This document shows positions 54,318 through 64,000 of a stretch of 64,000 nt of DNA, one piece after another. The stretch comes from Oncomelania hupensis (taxonomy: Eukaryota; Mollusca; Gastropoda; Littorinimorpha; Pomatiopsidae): the NCBI GenBank assembly GCA_036898135.1, contig CM072511.1, forward strand, positions 24,904,468 through 24,968,467, given 5' to 3'. A program made the translations under genes and the position numbers. A model generated the notes under the pieces. It searched no databases and was not told the DNA's origin. It saw nothing but the letters and a program-made list of their open reading frames with translations. Each line of letters opens with the position of its first letter. Within the stretch, counting starts at the first letter, position 1.

Positions 54318-54725
54318 TAAATGATATTAGTACAGTATGCTATATACAGAACGCGCTTTTTCACAAATCACCAATCAAACTCAAAGCGCGGCGATCTGTA
54401 CCAACATGACGCTCACTTGTTCCATCCACTCTCTCACATACACAACAAAACACACATCTATCACCCACACATGTGGTGTAAAGGCATGGAGATCGCTATT
54501 AGAAGACAGAAATGAAATCGAATTCCTATTGTTAAAATTTAAGGTTGTCTGCATCCAATACCATTATTGAAGGCAGGAAGGAAACCGGAGTACCAGGACA
54601 AAACCCTCTGTGACCTGAGTAGTCTCGTACCTAAGTCACATAAGTTCGCCTTTTGCGGGAATCGAACCCGCGACCTTCGGCATAGGAAACCCGCGACTAA
54701 ACCCACTGCGAGACCACCTTGCTAC
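54318..54725 (-). mobile_element. Full-length tRNA-derived SINE ('GCGATCTCCCTGCC' type)
   Basis: The reverse complement begins GTGGTCTCGCAGTGGGTTTA (A-box region) and has a perfect B-box GGTTCGATTCCCGC. Then come GGTTTTGTCCTGGTACTCCG (shared core), CTTCTAATAGCGATCTCCAT, GGTACAGATCGCCGCGCTTT and a GTATATAGCATACTGTA 3' end. This copy joins the head type seen at 5016-5187 to the body type at 3515, 39421 and 60915. Confidence 0.88.
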
Positions 54726-54741
54726 TCTTCTTCTTCTTCTT

Positions 54742-54743
<2 letters not shown>

Positions 54744-54840
<97 letters not shown>
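54744..54840. repeat. (TCA)n microsatellite
   Basis: About 32 perfect TCA units at the 5' side of the SINE, flanked by CTT units. Confidence 0.97.
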
Positions 54841-55909
54841 GTCTTCTTCTTCTTCCTCTTCCTCTTCTATTTTTTTTGTCCCTGTACTTCCTTGTATTTT
54901 TTTGGGATAAGACAATTATGGCACGCGCACACACGCACGCACACACACACGTATACACACATACATACACACTTACACACACCCGCACACAGGCATACAC
55001 ACACTAACTAGGAAACAACACAATTAAGTTGGACACAGTCAAGAGGAAGAAGAAAGAGAAGAAACAGAACATTAATGAAATGCGGGAAGAAAGAATAAAA
55101 GAAATAAGGAAAGAAGAAAAACAGGAGAAGGAGGGGAAGGATTAAGAGTGCGAGCTAAAAGGAAAAGAAGGAAAATAAGTCGAAGGACGACGAGGGGATA
55201 AGAAAGAAAGAAAACTAAGAAAGAAGCTTCCTTGTAGAAATTCTAGACGATATAAAGTAAGGGCCATTCGTCATATTTAGCAGTATTTGTAAGAGTTAAT
55301 TGGAATCTTCCACCCGTATTTGCATAGAAAACAATACAATTCAATACATTTGTATTGTCCAACTTTCAAATTATACATTCAGAACTCGATATAAGCTTAA
55401 TTGATGCATGGGCGGCATCAATTCAGTTTTAAACAATAGTCCCTTTAATTCATTATGTTGACTAATAAATGCAAGAACAGTGTTGGGAAAGATTCTTTGC
55501 CTCGCGAAGTAAAAAGTTATTAAAAAAAACCTTTTGTGCACTATTAGACTATAAAGTGTTATCTTTAATCTTCAAGTACTGTAGGCGAGTAGTGATGCAG
55601 TTTATCCCACTGACTACTACTTTCTTTGGTGACTTTTGCCACAGTCAAAAGTACTGCGTCAACATAGACATCCATGGTTTAGATCTTGATGTCGTGGCAG
55701 CCAGCTAATCTAATTGAGAATATTCCCTTTCATTGCATTAATATTGCAACCCTGTGATAGTCATTTGAAGGAAGCCCTTTCTTCTTTGTTTTTTCTTTCT
55801 ATAAATCGGAGATTTTTTGCATCTTCAAAGAGAAAGCAGTAAAACGCATCTTCAGAGAAAATGTTTGAAAAACATTTCAGATTTCATTTGATTGTGAAAT
55901 CATGACAGG

Positions 55910-55964
<55 letters not shown>

Positions 55965-56090
55965 TTTAACAAATTGAAGTTGGGTGCCTAAATAGGCTAA
56001 TAAGATATAGAGGCAATATAGGGCGGGTTAAGGTGTGTGAGATAGGGGAGGATGGTTGTGAAGAAGGTACATTTCTTGTGTGTGTTTGTT

Positions 56091-56136
<46 letters not shown>

Positions 56137-56709
56137 TTTTTTTCAGTGAATGTTAAACAGATCTGTCACACCGGTGAAGATGAGACTGCATGGAACCTAT
56201 TAAACATAAAGTAATCTCGTTCTGTTCTGAAATTAGAAGAAAGAAATTATTTAGACAGAAAGCCAGAGTTGCTCAGTTAGATCATAAGAATCAAGTTGAG
56301 GAGAAATTAAAAGTTGGAAGTTCTACAGAGGCATATGGGAGGGATTGAATAGGATGATGGGAAGGGAGAAGCGCAAACATGAAATAAAATGTGATGATCC
56401 TAATATTCTTGCAAGTGATTTGAACAGGCTTGATGCAAGAAGGCAGGTAAACAGGTAGGTGAATAAAACTTAGCCTAAAAGCTGGACTAGTCAAAGTAGA
56501 CTTCGTAAATAAGTCTTTACACAAATCGATTTCGCGTAACCTTATTATATGTATGCTGGGACAGAGTTCATCAGCTGGAAATGTCATTTCCTTGCTAGTC
56601 TATGATAAAAACTGCTTCAAAAGATGCAGCAAAAGGAACCAATGTGCTGTACGTTCTGAAGACTTATTGAACATCAAGTAGTCTAGAAAACTTTTCTTTT
56701 CTTCTCTTA
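54841..56709. other. No gene; scattered microsatellites
   Basis: (CA)-rich 54921-55003, purine-rich GAAAGAAG text 55030-55230, (GA)n 55924-55959 and (TG)n 56096-56133. The rest is unique, AT-rich and without a credible frame. Confidence 0.55.
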
Positions 56710-57245
56710 AAGGGACCCGTTTTGTCCACGCCCAGTCGACAGATCATTTTTATCATTCACAGTGAGTGTAGCCCCACTGAAAAAAAAAGCTTACAACAAC
56801 AACAAAAGAAACTCTTTCGAAAGTAAAGTTATTTTTAACGTGAATAAATTCCGTAGTTTTTTTTTTTTTTTTGCCTAGCAACGGTTACACAACATTCTTG
56901 AGCTAAAATTAGCGTCTTACAAAGCCGGTTAAGAGACAAACACCGTCAAAAAAATTGCTCGGTAAGGTTTTTCGTAGATCCTATACTACCCCACACACTA
57001 AAGACGCACTTTTCACGTCGTGTTGTTCACTCAGAAATAGAGTCAAAAGTCACATGGTAATGGTCTTGATGTACCGTTAAAACAGGGGAAATCACACCCT
57101 GTCATAACCGAACTGGAAAATTCAAATTTTAGCGGCTGGTTTGAGCAACGAAAGCCCGCTTTATCATTGTTTAATGTAATACCAATGCCAATGTTATCAT
57201 TGTTTAATGTAATACCAATGCCAATTTTAGGGTAAACCCGCTTGT
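56710..57245 (+). repeat. Dispersed repeat R4, copy 2
   Basis: Counterpart of 31690-32115 (AATTCCGTAGTTTT, ACATTCTTGAGCTAAAA, AGAAATAGAGTCAAAAGTCA, TTGATGTACCGTTAAAACAG, ACACCCTGTCATAACCGAA). A 31-bp unit (TATCATTGTTTAATGTAATA...) is duplicated in tandem at 57161-57222. Followed by a (TTG)n tract. Confidence 0.72.
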
Positions 57246-58249
57246 TGTTGTTGTTGTTGTGGTTGTTGTTGTTGTTGTTGCCAAAAGTCAACAAAACCTT
57301 TGGGCCTTTCAAGCAGGCGAGTCAACGTTCACAAAAAAAAGTGTTAACTTATGTTATGAGGCCGTTATTTCTCTCTAGAGAAAGTTGTGGACATTACTCG
57401 TTGTTTTCACGGTGTATCTACAGTATCAAGAGAAAGATGAAGATTGTGGTTGTTGTTGTTTTTAACCTTTTTTGTGCAAACATAAAAAAATACCTGTTTT
57501 TTTTTAAAAATTAAGCTTACGATGCACGTTTTTAAGCTCTGAAACCTTCTTTCTCTTTCAGTGTTTGCCTGCACTAATTCTCTGCGAGCATCAAGTCTGT
57601 TGTGGTCATTATTAAGCCACGGTGATGCGTTTGTGGTGACATTATTCGTGAAAAAATAAAAACTAAACATGAAGTTAAAATTGGGCCCGCAATTGAATAC
57701 GAGCATCTCAGAAAGTCTTCCACGTTCTCAGAGAGATTAGACTTTGGATGTTTAATATCATGACCATTTTTTAAAATGTTAAGCTTACAGTCCATCACGC
57801 CAATGGGTTTGATGGTGAGTGGAGGGAGGAGGGTGCTTGGAAGAGATAGGGATTCGAGCACTCGAAGTCGATAAGCCCAAAACTATCCGATTGCACTTAA
57901 CGGCACGATAGTAGTCTTTCTCGACATGGACATGTTTTTTTTCTGTTCTTTTCAATCTCGGGTCACAATTCAGTATTACGATATGAAGTAGAGCATTGTT
58001 CTCAATCATGGAAGAGGTGGGATCAACCAACGGAGTAGGCTATCAGGTCAGCCAGCAACTGCAGGTTCAACTCTGCACCGGCAGCGACGATCGCAGATGT
58101 GGCTATTTTCTCCATCTCCACTAGCAGCATGTAGCGTGTGGTTTGCTTGACCAACCAGTGTAAGAACAGAAAAGGGTCACCTAGTGTGACGTCGTACTCA
58201 GCAGCACAATGTCACCTGACTCCAACATATGGTGATTTTTTGTGTGGGT
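57246..58249. other. No gene recognised (about 1 kb)
   Basis: Two TTG-rich tracts (57242-57280 and about 57447-57460) and otherwise unique sequence. Minus frames of 95-99 codons at 57407-57861 have no motif I recognise. Confidence 0.45.
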
Positions 58250-58259
58250 ATTGTTGACA

Positions 58260-58490
58260 GGGCTCTTTTAGATACTAGCCACCCCATTACGGAAGTGACG
58301 TTGCGTATGTAAGACTAAATTTTCGCGGAAAACGCCTTGGAAAACCCCTTGGATACACAAAAATCAAGGGTTATGGTTACAAGCGAGAAACAAGGCGGAA
58401 AAGCGGCCATGTTGATGGTATTAAGCAAAGCGAAGTTCACGAGCAACGTCACTTCCGTAATGCGAGGGCTAGTAGTATCTAAGAGAGCCC
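58260..58490. mobile_element. 231-bp MITE with perfect 10-bp TSD (Mutator-like)
   Basis: The direct repeat ATTGTTGACA occurs at 58250-58259 and 58491-58500. Inverted termini GGGCTCTTTTAGATACTAGC and (complement) GGGCTCTCTTAGATACTACT continue together through CATTACGGAAGTGACGTTGC, about 45 bp. A 10-bp duplication with long TIRs fits Mutator-type elements. No frame inside. Confidence 0.92.
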
Positions 58491-58783
58491 ATTGTTGACA
58501 TTCTCTATAACCGCTTTGGTGAACGTGTTATTTCTTCTGTCGTCCCTCAGTAATCTGTGAGTGCGCCTGTCCTTGATGGTAGCGACGTAGTCTATAACAT
58601 CGTCGGGGTTTGTAGCTCGCAGCACGTGCACGGATTATACAAAACCTTAACGTAGGCCTATAGCTAGCATTCAACTCAGCTGTGTCTTCGACATAAATAT
58701 CAGATTGAAGTCATTCTTGATAGGCGTGATAGACAAGTCGACACAGGCACCTGCAGGAGGCCTACATGCTGTCGTTTGGAGAT

Positions 58784-58849
58784 CAGTGACTGGGGCCCCA
58801 ATCACGCTGACCAAGACTTCCAGCAGCGTGATTGGGGCCCCAGTCACTG
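58784..58849. repeat. Perfect 26-bp-arm palindrome
   Basis: The arm CAGTGACTGGGGCCCCAATC-ACGCTG (58784-58809) and its exact complement (58824-58849) flank a 14-nt loop. The right arm abuts the (TATCC)n tail of the antisense RTE-like LINE. The preceding TTTGGAGATCAGTGACTGGG also matches, inverted, the 5' end of that LINE (about 59416-59436). Confidence 0.95.
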
Positions 58850-58850
58850 C

Positions 58851-59445
58851 CTATCCTATCCTGTCCCGTAACCCGAAGGTCGTAGGGGCACCACAGATGA
58901 TCGTTTAACCAGCATACTCCATCTTTCTCTGTCCTCAGCAGCCCTGATGGCTTCGCTCAGTGTCAAACCAGTCCATTCTCGAATGTTGTCCTCCCACCTC
59001 TTTTTCGGTCTCCCTCTTCTTCTACCTCCTTGCACTGTGCCTTGCAGAATAGTCTTTGCAAGGCCTGATGATCTGGTGACGTGGCCATACCACCGAAGTT
59101 TCCGTTTCTTCACCACTGTTAGCAGGTCATCGTGTTGTCCAATGGCTTGTGTGATGGTCTGTCGGACTTCGTCGTTGGTGATGTGTTGGGTATAGGAAAT
59201 GCCCAGAAGTCTTCTGTAGCACCTCATCTCCATGCTTTGTATTCTTCGTTGGAGATCTGCTGTGAGGGTCCATGCTTCGCAAGCATATAGGAAGATGGAG
59301 ATGACAAGGGAGCGCAGCAGTCTTACTTTGGAATGTAGACTGATGGTCCTGTCTTTCCAAATGGGCTTCAACCTTGTCAGGGCAGCAGTTGTTTGTGCGA
59401 TCCTGGAGAGGACTTCCCAGTCACTGATCTCCAAACATTGTACGA
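58851..59445 (-). mobile_element. RTE-like LINE 3' part, longest copy
   Basis: An uninterrupted minus-strand frame (up to 59503) covers LEISDWEVLSRIAQTTAALT, RLKPIWKDRTISLHSKVRLL, RSLVISIFLYACEAWTLTAD, YTQHITNDEVRQTITQAIGQ, GRRRGRPKKRWEDNIREWTG and AAEDRERWSMLVKRSS, ending in GYGTG at the (GGATA)n tail. This is the RT thumb and C-terminal end. No stop or frameshift occurs over ~195 codons, so it is the youngest RTE-like copy; its 5' end is truncated at about 59440. Confidence 0.9.
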
Positions 59446-59943
59446 AATGAAGGTGCTGAGGCGTGTCAGGGCCGTCATGGCAGACCCCACCCACCCACTT
59501 CACAACGAGTTCGCCTCACACCAGTCGACTCGGGGTACGTCGGAGAGATTTCGCAGTGTGAAGGCCAGAACAGAGCGCTACAAGAACTCTTTTGTGCCCA
59601 CTGCCATCAGGGTGTACAATCAACACCACTAGACATCAGGGGCATTCTCTCCGTGCTGTGGTCAGTTGGGCCCCACATCGGTTCCAAGTGTGGAAAAAAA
59701 CTGTGGTGATGAGTTGCGGGGGGGGGGGGGGGGGGGGTGAAGATGGAAAAATGGAATATATTACTGTCAATGTAGTGATGGGTTGTAGCATGAGTGGTTT
59801 GTATGTACGCGTGCGGGTGCTGTTGTTGGGTGTGTCGGTGTGTCTGTGTGGAGGGGTGTGTGTGGCGTGGCAGGGGTGGGCGCGTGCTTGCATTCACGTG
59901 TAAGGATGTTGAGTTGGGGGGATGTTGTGATGGGGATGTTGTG

Positions 59944-59980
<37 letters not shown>

Positions 59981-60088
59981 GTGACGGCATTTTGTCTTCT
60001 TGTCTTTTTGTTGTTTCTTGAGCGCTGGAAGCCATTTTTCCACTTTGTAAAGATTTGGACAATAAAGTTTACTGTTTACTGTTTACTG
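59446..60088 (+). mobile_element. CR1/Rex1-like LINE 3' end with (TTTACTG)n tail
   Basis: The frame 59450-59632 reads MKVLRRVRAVMADPTHPLHN, EFASHQSTRGTSERFRSVKA and RTERYKNSFVPTAIRVYNQ, the same C-terminal signature (HPL...GRRF...RTxRxKNSFxP) as the LINE at 27848-29114. The 3' UTR holds a G19 run (about 59718-59737) and (TG)n, then AATAAAGTTTACTG with three TTTACTG units (60063-60088). Confidence 0.83.
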
Positions 60089-60539
60089 CCCTCTACCGCA
60101 ACCGTCGTGGGCTCTGTCATGGTAGGCTTACGTTCATTCGCGATTTCAGTCATTCCTAAGTCGGTTTGGTGGTGAGTGAATCTCGGAGTCCTCAAATAAA
60201 GAATATTTCGTGGACGTTTCATATACCTTTTTTTCAGTTACCATTTTCTGTTGTTAATGCTGTTGTGCTGGTTCTTAATCTGGTCGTGTTTGACTCAACG
60301 GCTTCAACCTCACTGTAGATAGTGTATTAGCCAAACAAACAGGGTGTTGTCTGTCACATTCTCCGAGGAATTTCCAGTTTGACACGAAGTTGCAGATAAC
60401 AGGGCATTCGACGTCATCTCCACTGGTGTATGAAGACCCGCAACAGGTTTTTTATTTTTTTAAATTATTTTTTAATGATGAAAATGAAATATTATTCTCC
60501 CGCTCACTATCAGGCCGCCCTTAAGGGGAGGTCACTCCC
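60089..60539. other. No gene recognised
   Basis: Unique sequence without a credible frame. Confidence 0.5.
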
Positions 60540-60650
<111 letters not shown>

Positions 60651-60857
60651 CAATATGTGTCAACGTCCAACACAGAGACAATGAATGTCATACTCGTTCA
60701 TCACGCTCCGAGCCTTAAAAAGAAAGCGCGTTCTCCACGGTCTACAATAATGTTAACTTACATATTAACCTTGTACCTATTCGTTAACCTTTGACTAAAA
60801 CTTTATAAACCTTAAATCATAACGACCTACAAAAATGAGGTTGTTTTATTCACACAA

Positions 60858-60868
60858 TGATGATGATG

Positions 60869-60916
<48 letters not shown>

Positions 60917-61150
60917 CAGGATGCTATATACGCGCCTTTCCCCAAATCAATCATGCTCATAGCGCGGCGATCTATACCAACATACACACTCACCTGTCTC
61001 ATCCACCCTCACACACACCATCACTCAAACAGGTGGTGTAAAGGCAGGGAGATCGCTATTCGAAGACGGAAAGAAAATCGAATTTTTATTTTTAAAATTT
61101 TTATATTGACTGCTTCCTGTACCATTATTGACATTATTAACATGCCTAGA
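60858..61150 (-). mobile_element. SINE body fragment with (AAT)n tail
   Basis: An AAT array (60869-60914) follows the 3' end AACAGGATGCTATATACGCG; the body complement has GCTATGAGCATGATTG, GGTATAGATCGCCGCG and CTTCGAATAGCGATCTCCCT. Same family as 54318-54725; the tRNA head is absent. Confidence 0.83.
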
Positions 61151-61389
61151 AACCTTTCACCTATCCTTGAACCTTCGGTTTAAACTTGTGTGAATACTAA
61201 GCCTAAAGACAAGCATAACTAGGTGTTTTACACAGACTGAGCAAGGCAGATGTCGACACTAGAGGAGACTAAGCTTGGCCTGCACGAGCTTTATGTTTAT
61301 CCCTACCGAGCCTAAAGCGTAACAAGTTATAGTTGTACAGTAAGGACCAGCCCAGTGAATGTTCACATTTGCCTCTCACTGTTACTTTA

Positions 61390-61951
61390 GGCTGCTGGGC
61401 CATAGAACTTCACGCTACACGCTTCACGCGTGAAGAGAAAAATGAAGAGACATGGTTTCTCTTGGCGTGGGCCATACAACTTCACACACGCTACACGCTT
61501 CACGCTGCACGCTACACGCGTGAAGAGAAAAGTGAGCATGCCCACTTTTTTCGATGCGTGAAGTTCACGTTCTAGCTTACCATAGTGATCAGACACAAGA
61601 AATTAGATGGATGACTATAGACTACATTTAATCGAGTTGGTCCGGGCAAGGCCCCTTCTCTGGGACCCACATGTGTCGGATTATAAAGACAAAGACCAAA
61701 AAGCCCAAGTTTGGGATGAGTTGAAAAAACTTCTCAATACACCCAAAGGTAACTTTTATACGATTTATTTATTTATTTACTGTAATTCATAGCACAGTAA
61801 TCCAAAAGGTGGCAGAATTGTGTGTGGTCAGTTGAGGAAACAGCGATGCGTGAAGCGTGCAGCGTGTAGCGTGAAGTCCTATGGCCCAGAGCATGAAACG
61901 TGAAGCGTGAAGAGTGCAGCGTGAAGCGTGAAGTTCTATGGCCCAGCAGCC
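61390..61951 (+). mobile_element. PIF/Harbinger-like element with TTA TSD and MADF exon
   Basis: Ends GGCTGCTGGGCCATAGAACT and its complement form inverted repeats of ~26 bp; TTA flanks both sides (61387-61389 and 61952-61954), the 3-bp target typical of PIF/Harbinger. Both ends carry multiple CACGCTACACGCTTCACGC-like words and a second internal GGGCCAT-ACTTCACGC, so each end is a tandem of terminal-like modules. The only coding content is a MADF-type exon; the transposase gene is missing. Confidence 0.88.
61607..61748 (+). CDS. MADF-domain exon of a Harbinger-like element (partial)
   Basis: ATG-started: MDDYRLHLIELVRARPLLWD (residues 1-20), then YKDKDQKAQVWDELKKLLNT (26-45). LI-x2-V-x3-PxLWD and K-x2-VWDELKK-L are the first two helices of a MADF (Myb/SANT-like) domain, carried by the second protein of Harbinger elements. 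Coding likeness stops at CCCAAAG/GTAACT (61742-61754), a good splice donor, so I read this as the first exon of a gene whose other exons were lost in this 562-bp derivative. A host gene exon is less likely because TIRs bracket it. Confidence 0.75.
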
Positions 61952-62244
61952 TTACCTGTGTATACATTTTGTATGTTGGAAGTATGTGTACATTTGTAAA
62001 TTTTATTTGTGAGAGTCGCTGACGGATTGCCTGGAAGCTTGGTTGTATGTGTGGTTAAGTGCACGTAGCGTGGTGTTTATGTAGAAGCCAAAGTTATCGT
62101 ATTGTTTTAACTGGATTGCAGCGCTACATTTATTGTTTATGTGAAACGCCTACATGTAATTTTGCACAGATCCTTCCGCGCTTTTGAGAAATGGAACGGA
62201 TATCAATATCTGAAGAAGCGAGACACAAGTTCATTTACTCCCGG

Positions 62245-62870
62245 TGGGCGCCGGGGGTTTCTGTATAAATAGTATCCCAACTTGGTAGAAATTTGGTGTT
62301 TTAAATTCCTACTGTTTATGTCATTCTCATTTGTTCATTCTCGCTCCTACTGTGTTCTATCAATCTAATATCTTCGTCGCTAGACCAGTCACCTATCTTT
62401 TTTTCTTGAAAACTCTCCCAGAACTCCTCATTGGTGTATGGGGGTGGGAGTGGGGGAGGTCTGTGGGGTCAGCTTGGAGATATTGGACGCTTTCTGCCAA
62501 ATGGGCACTGGGGCTTTTTATGGTATTATTATTAATTTTAACAATGTAGACATTTTATATGTATGTGTTTGTTTTGTTAATATTTTATAATGATGCTTAT
62601 ATTTTATTTTATTTATTTTTTTTTGGGTGGGGGTGGGGGGTAAACGGGGATTCGTTAAATTAGAGTTCTGCCTCAGCGTCCCTTGCATGGGGTGCCTTTG
62701 TAATGTAACAGGCTGGTAAAGTGCCTTCATTGTTACCATAAGGGTTGTTTCGCAGATCTTTTTATACGGATCAGGGGTGAATCCGCTTTCAACCATGTTG
62801 TGGTCCTGATTCGGTTCTTTGCAGTCCGCTGGACCCTATAAACCATGACTAACTAACTAACAGGTTTATT
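62245..62870 (+). mobile_element. Family X repeat, copy 5
   Basis: Starts GGGCGCCGGGGGTTTCTGTA, contains TATAAATAGTATCCCAACTT, CTGTGTTCTATCAATC, a local G-rich expansion (GGGGGTGGGAGTGGGGG at about 62440 and 62626-62640), AAATTAGAGTTCTGCCTCAG, and ends CTTTGCAGTCCGCTGGACCC with a (CTAA)n tail (GACTAACTAACTAAC). Confidence 0.87.
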
Positions 62871-64000
62871 TGAAGAGACTGTTCACTGTTGCTTCTCGCT
62901 CGTTGAATGATCATTGAATAGACCTCTGTCCTATGACTGAATTGAATTATAGACGTATTATTCTTTTGTTAGCTAAAAATTAATGTCTGTATTACACTTA
63001 TCAATACTTTATCGCAGGGTCAAAGGCGAACAGTCACTTCGTCGTTGACGCGTGTAATCTGTCCGTTAATAGATCAGTTAATAGTTCTCGTTCTTTTCAT
63101 CACTCACCCACTCAGCGTTGAAGGTGTCGTTCGTCGTCGGGTTTCAACGTTTCATCGTGCGTACATGTAATTCAGCCATTGCTCAAATGAAACATCTTTC
63201 ACCTGTCTGGAGGGTTTTAAAACTGTGGCGCCAACCCTTTCTTGGTGGCCTTTGTACAACCGTTTTAAAGTTCAAACTTCAAAGCTGCTATCCCTCTTCC
63301 AATTTGAACGCATGGTTGCCAGAACTCTTTTCATTTTAAGAGAAAAAAGGGGGAGGGGAGGGTGAAGGGGGAGAAAAGCGATGGTATTTTTCATATTTAA
63401 GAAAGGAATAATGGAGCTGGAAGAGAAACCTCTTCTTAAGTAAGCCTATTCCAGTTGATGTATGCCAAGCACGTAAGAGAAAATCCATCTCTAAAGCCGA
63501 CACACCTGAGCGGTCATCTACATGCAGAGGCATTTAACTTCTCCCCCTCCCTCCTCTCTCTACAAACACACACACACACAAGTGGCACACTGAAGCGCAT
63601 GCAGGAGAAGAGTGAGGGGTGAGGTTGGGATGGTGGTGAAATGATCCAAAATTAAAGCGAATTAACGATCAATCAATTAAAAGAATGCTACTTCGGACAA
63701 AAACAAACAATGACTAAGAAAAGATTTATAATTTATAACTGGAATTTGATCAGTTGTTTTTAACGGTTGTAAAGGGAAAAAATTCAAAACTTACAATTAA
63801 ATTGTTTCCAATTCTAATAAAGGGAAATAATTTGGGAAGGTTCGTTCATTTCTAGGGAGGTAATTTATGAATGAACTTAATAATGGATAGAACGGAGAAG
63901 GGTAGCAACGCGCACAAGGATGCAGGAGAGTATGTGGGTATTTTCCTATGTTGGTTGGTTAATAATGCAATAACCTACTCTCTTGGCATTGACATCTCCA
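62871..64000. other. No gene recognised (about 1.1 kb)
   Basis: Apparently unique sequence; a purine-rich G-tract at 63342-63378 and a CA run at 63566-63580. No credible frame. Confidence 0.5.

Noticed and set aside
53450..54409. Frames rich in Phe/Ser/Leu (plus) and Glu/Lys/Arg (minus), up to 319 codons
   Set aside because: Produced by the CTT/CTTT pyrimidine tract; they are low-complexity in all phases.
58705..58908. Frame with two near-identical VTGAPIT/VIGAP segments
   Set aside because: It is the translation of the 26-bp palindrome and the LINE tail, not a gene.

Overview
The window looks like intergenic DNA from a large, repeat-rich animal genome. I infer a lophotrochozoan, most likely a gastropod mollusc, because the repeat content fits: tRNA-headed SINEs sharing 3' ends with LINEs, CR1/L2/RTE-like LINEs, a LINE head carrying a 2A-like peptide motif, hAT/pogo/Harbinger-type DNA elements, and very long GATA/TATC arrays. 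The species cannot be fixed from the sequence alone. I found no convincing host gene, no rRNA, no functional tRNA and no CRISPR array. Every recognisable protein-coding stretch belongs to a transposable element, and nearly all are broken.

Layout. 0-9 kb: microsatellites, an inverted pair of LTR-like sequences (796-2248), several SINEs, the first copy of an unnamed ~580 bp family ('family X'), and a complete non-autonomous hAT element with a BED-finger ORF (7478-8273, 8-bp target duplication). 9-16 kb: an antisense 5'-truncated LINE, long purine/pyrimidine arrays, and an AT-rich inverted-repeat element. 16-22 kb: an APE-endonuclease/RT LINE with few lesions, followed by a second LINE interrupted by a SINE and by an 822-bp TIR element. 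23-29 kb: two more family X copies, a ~715-bp perfect TATC array, and a CR1/Rex1-like LINE with a (TTATC)n tail. 29-35 kb: an antisense CR1 LINE, RTE-like fragments, several MITEs and a foldback. 35-42 kb: family X, a TIR element holding a ~525-bp GATA array, L2-like and RTE-like 3' ends, and a pogo/Tigger element with an open DNA-binding domain. 42-46 kb is mostly featureless. 46.7-49.2 kb: the least decayed LINE, with a 2A-like motif and coiled coil fused to RT. 49-55 kb: an antisense L2-like LINE, dispersed repeats and a long CTT/CTTT tract. 56-64 kb: a Mutator-like MITE with a perfect 10-bp target duplication, a perfect 26-bp-arm palindrome beside an RTE-like LINE, a Harbinger-like element carrying one MADF exon, and the fifth family X copy.

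The elements form a small ecosystem. At least four LINE lineages occur: (1) the '2A' lineage with a C-terminal CCHC knuckle, (2) L2/CR1-like, (3) CR1/Rex1-like, and (4) an RTE-like family ending in (GGATA)n. SINEs carry 3' ends or tails resembling lineages 2 and 3, suggesting parasitism on their machinery. Nested insertions with target-site duplications give a relative chronology. Coordinates of element edges are read by eye and may be off by several bases unless a target duplication is stated.
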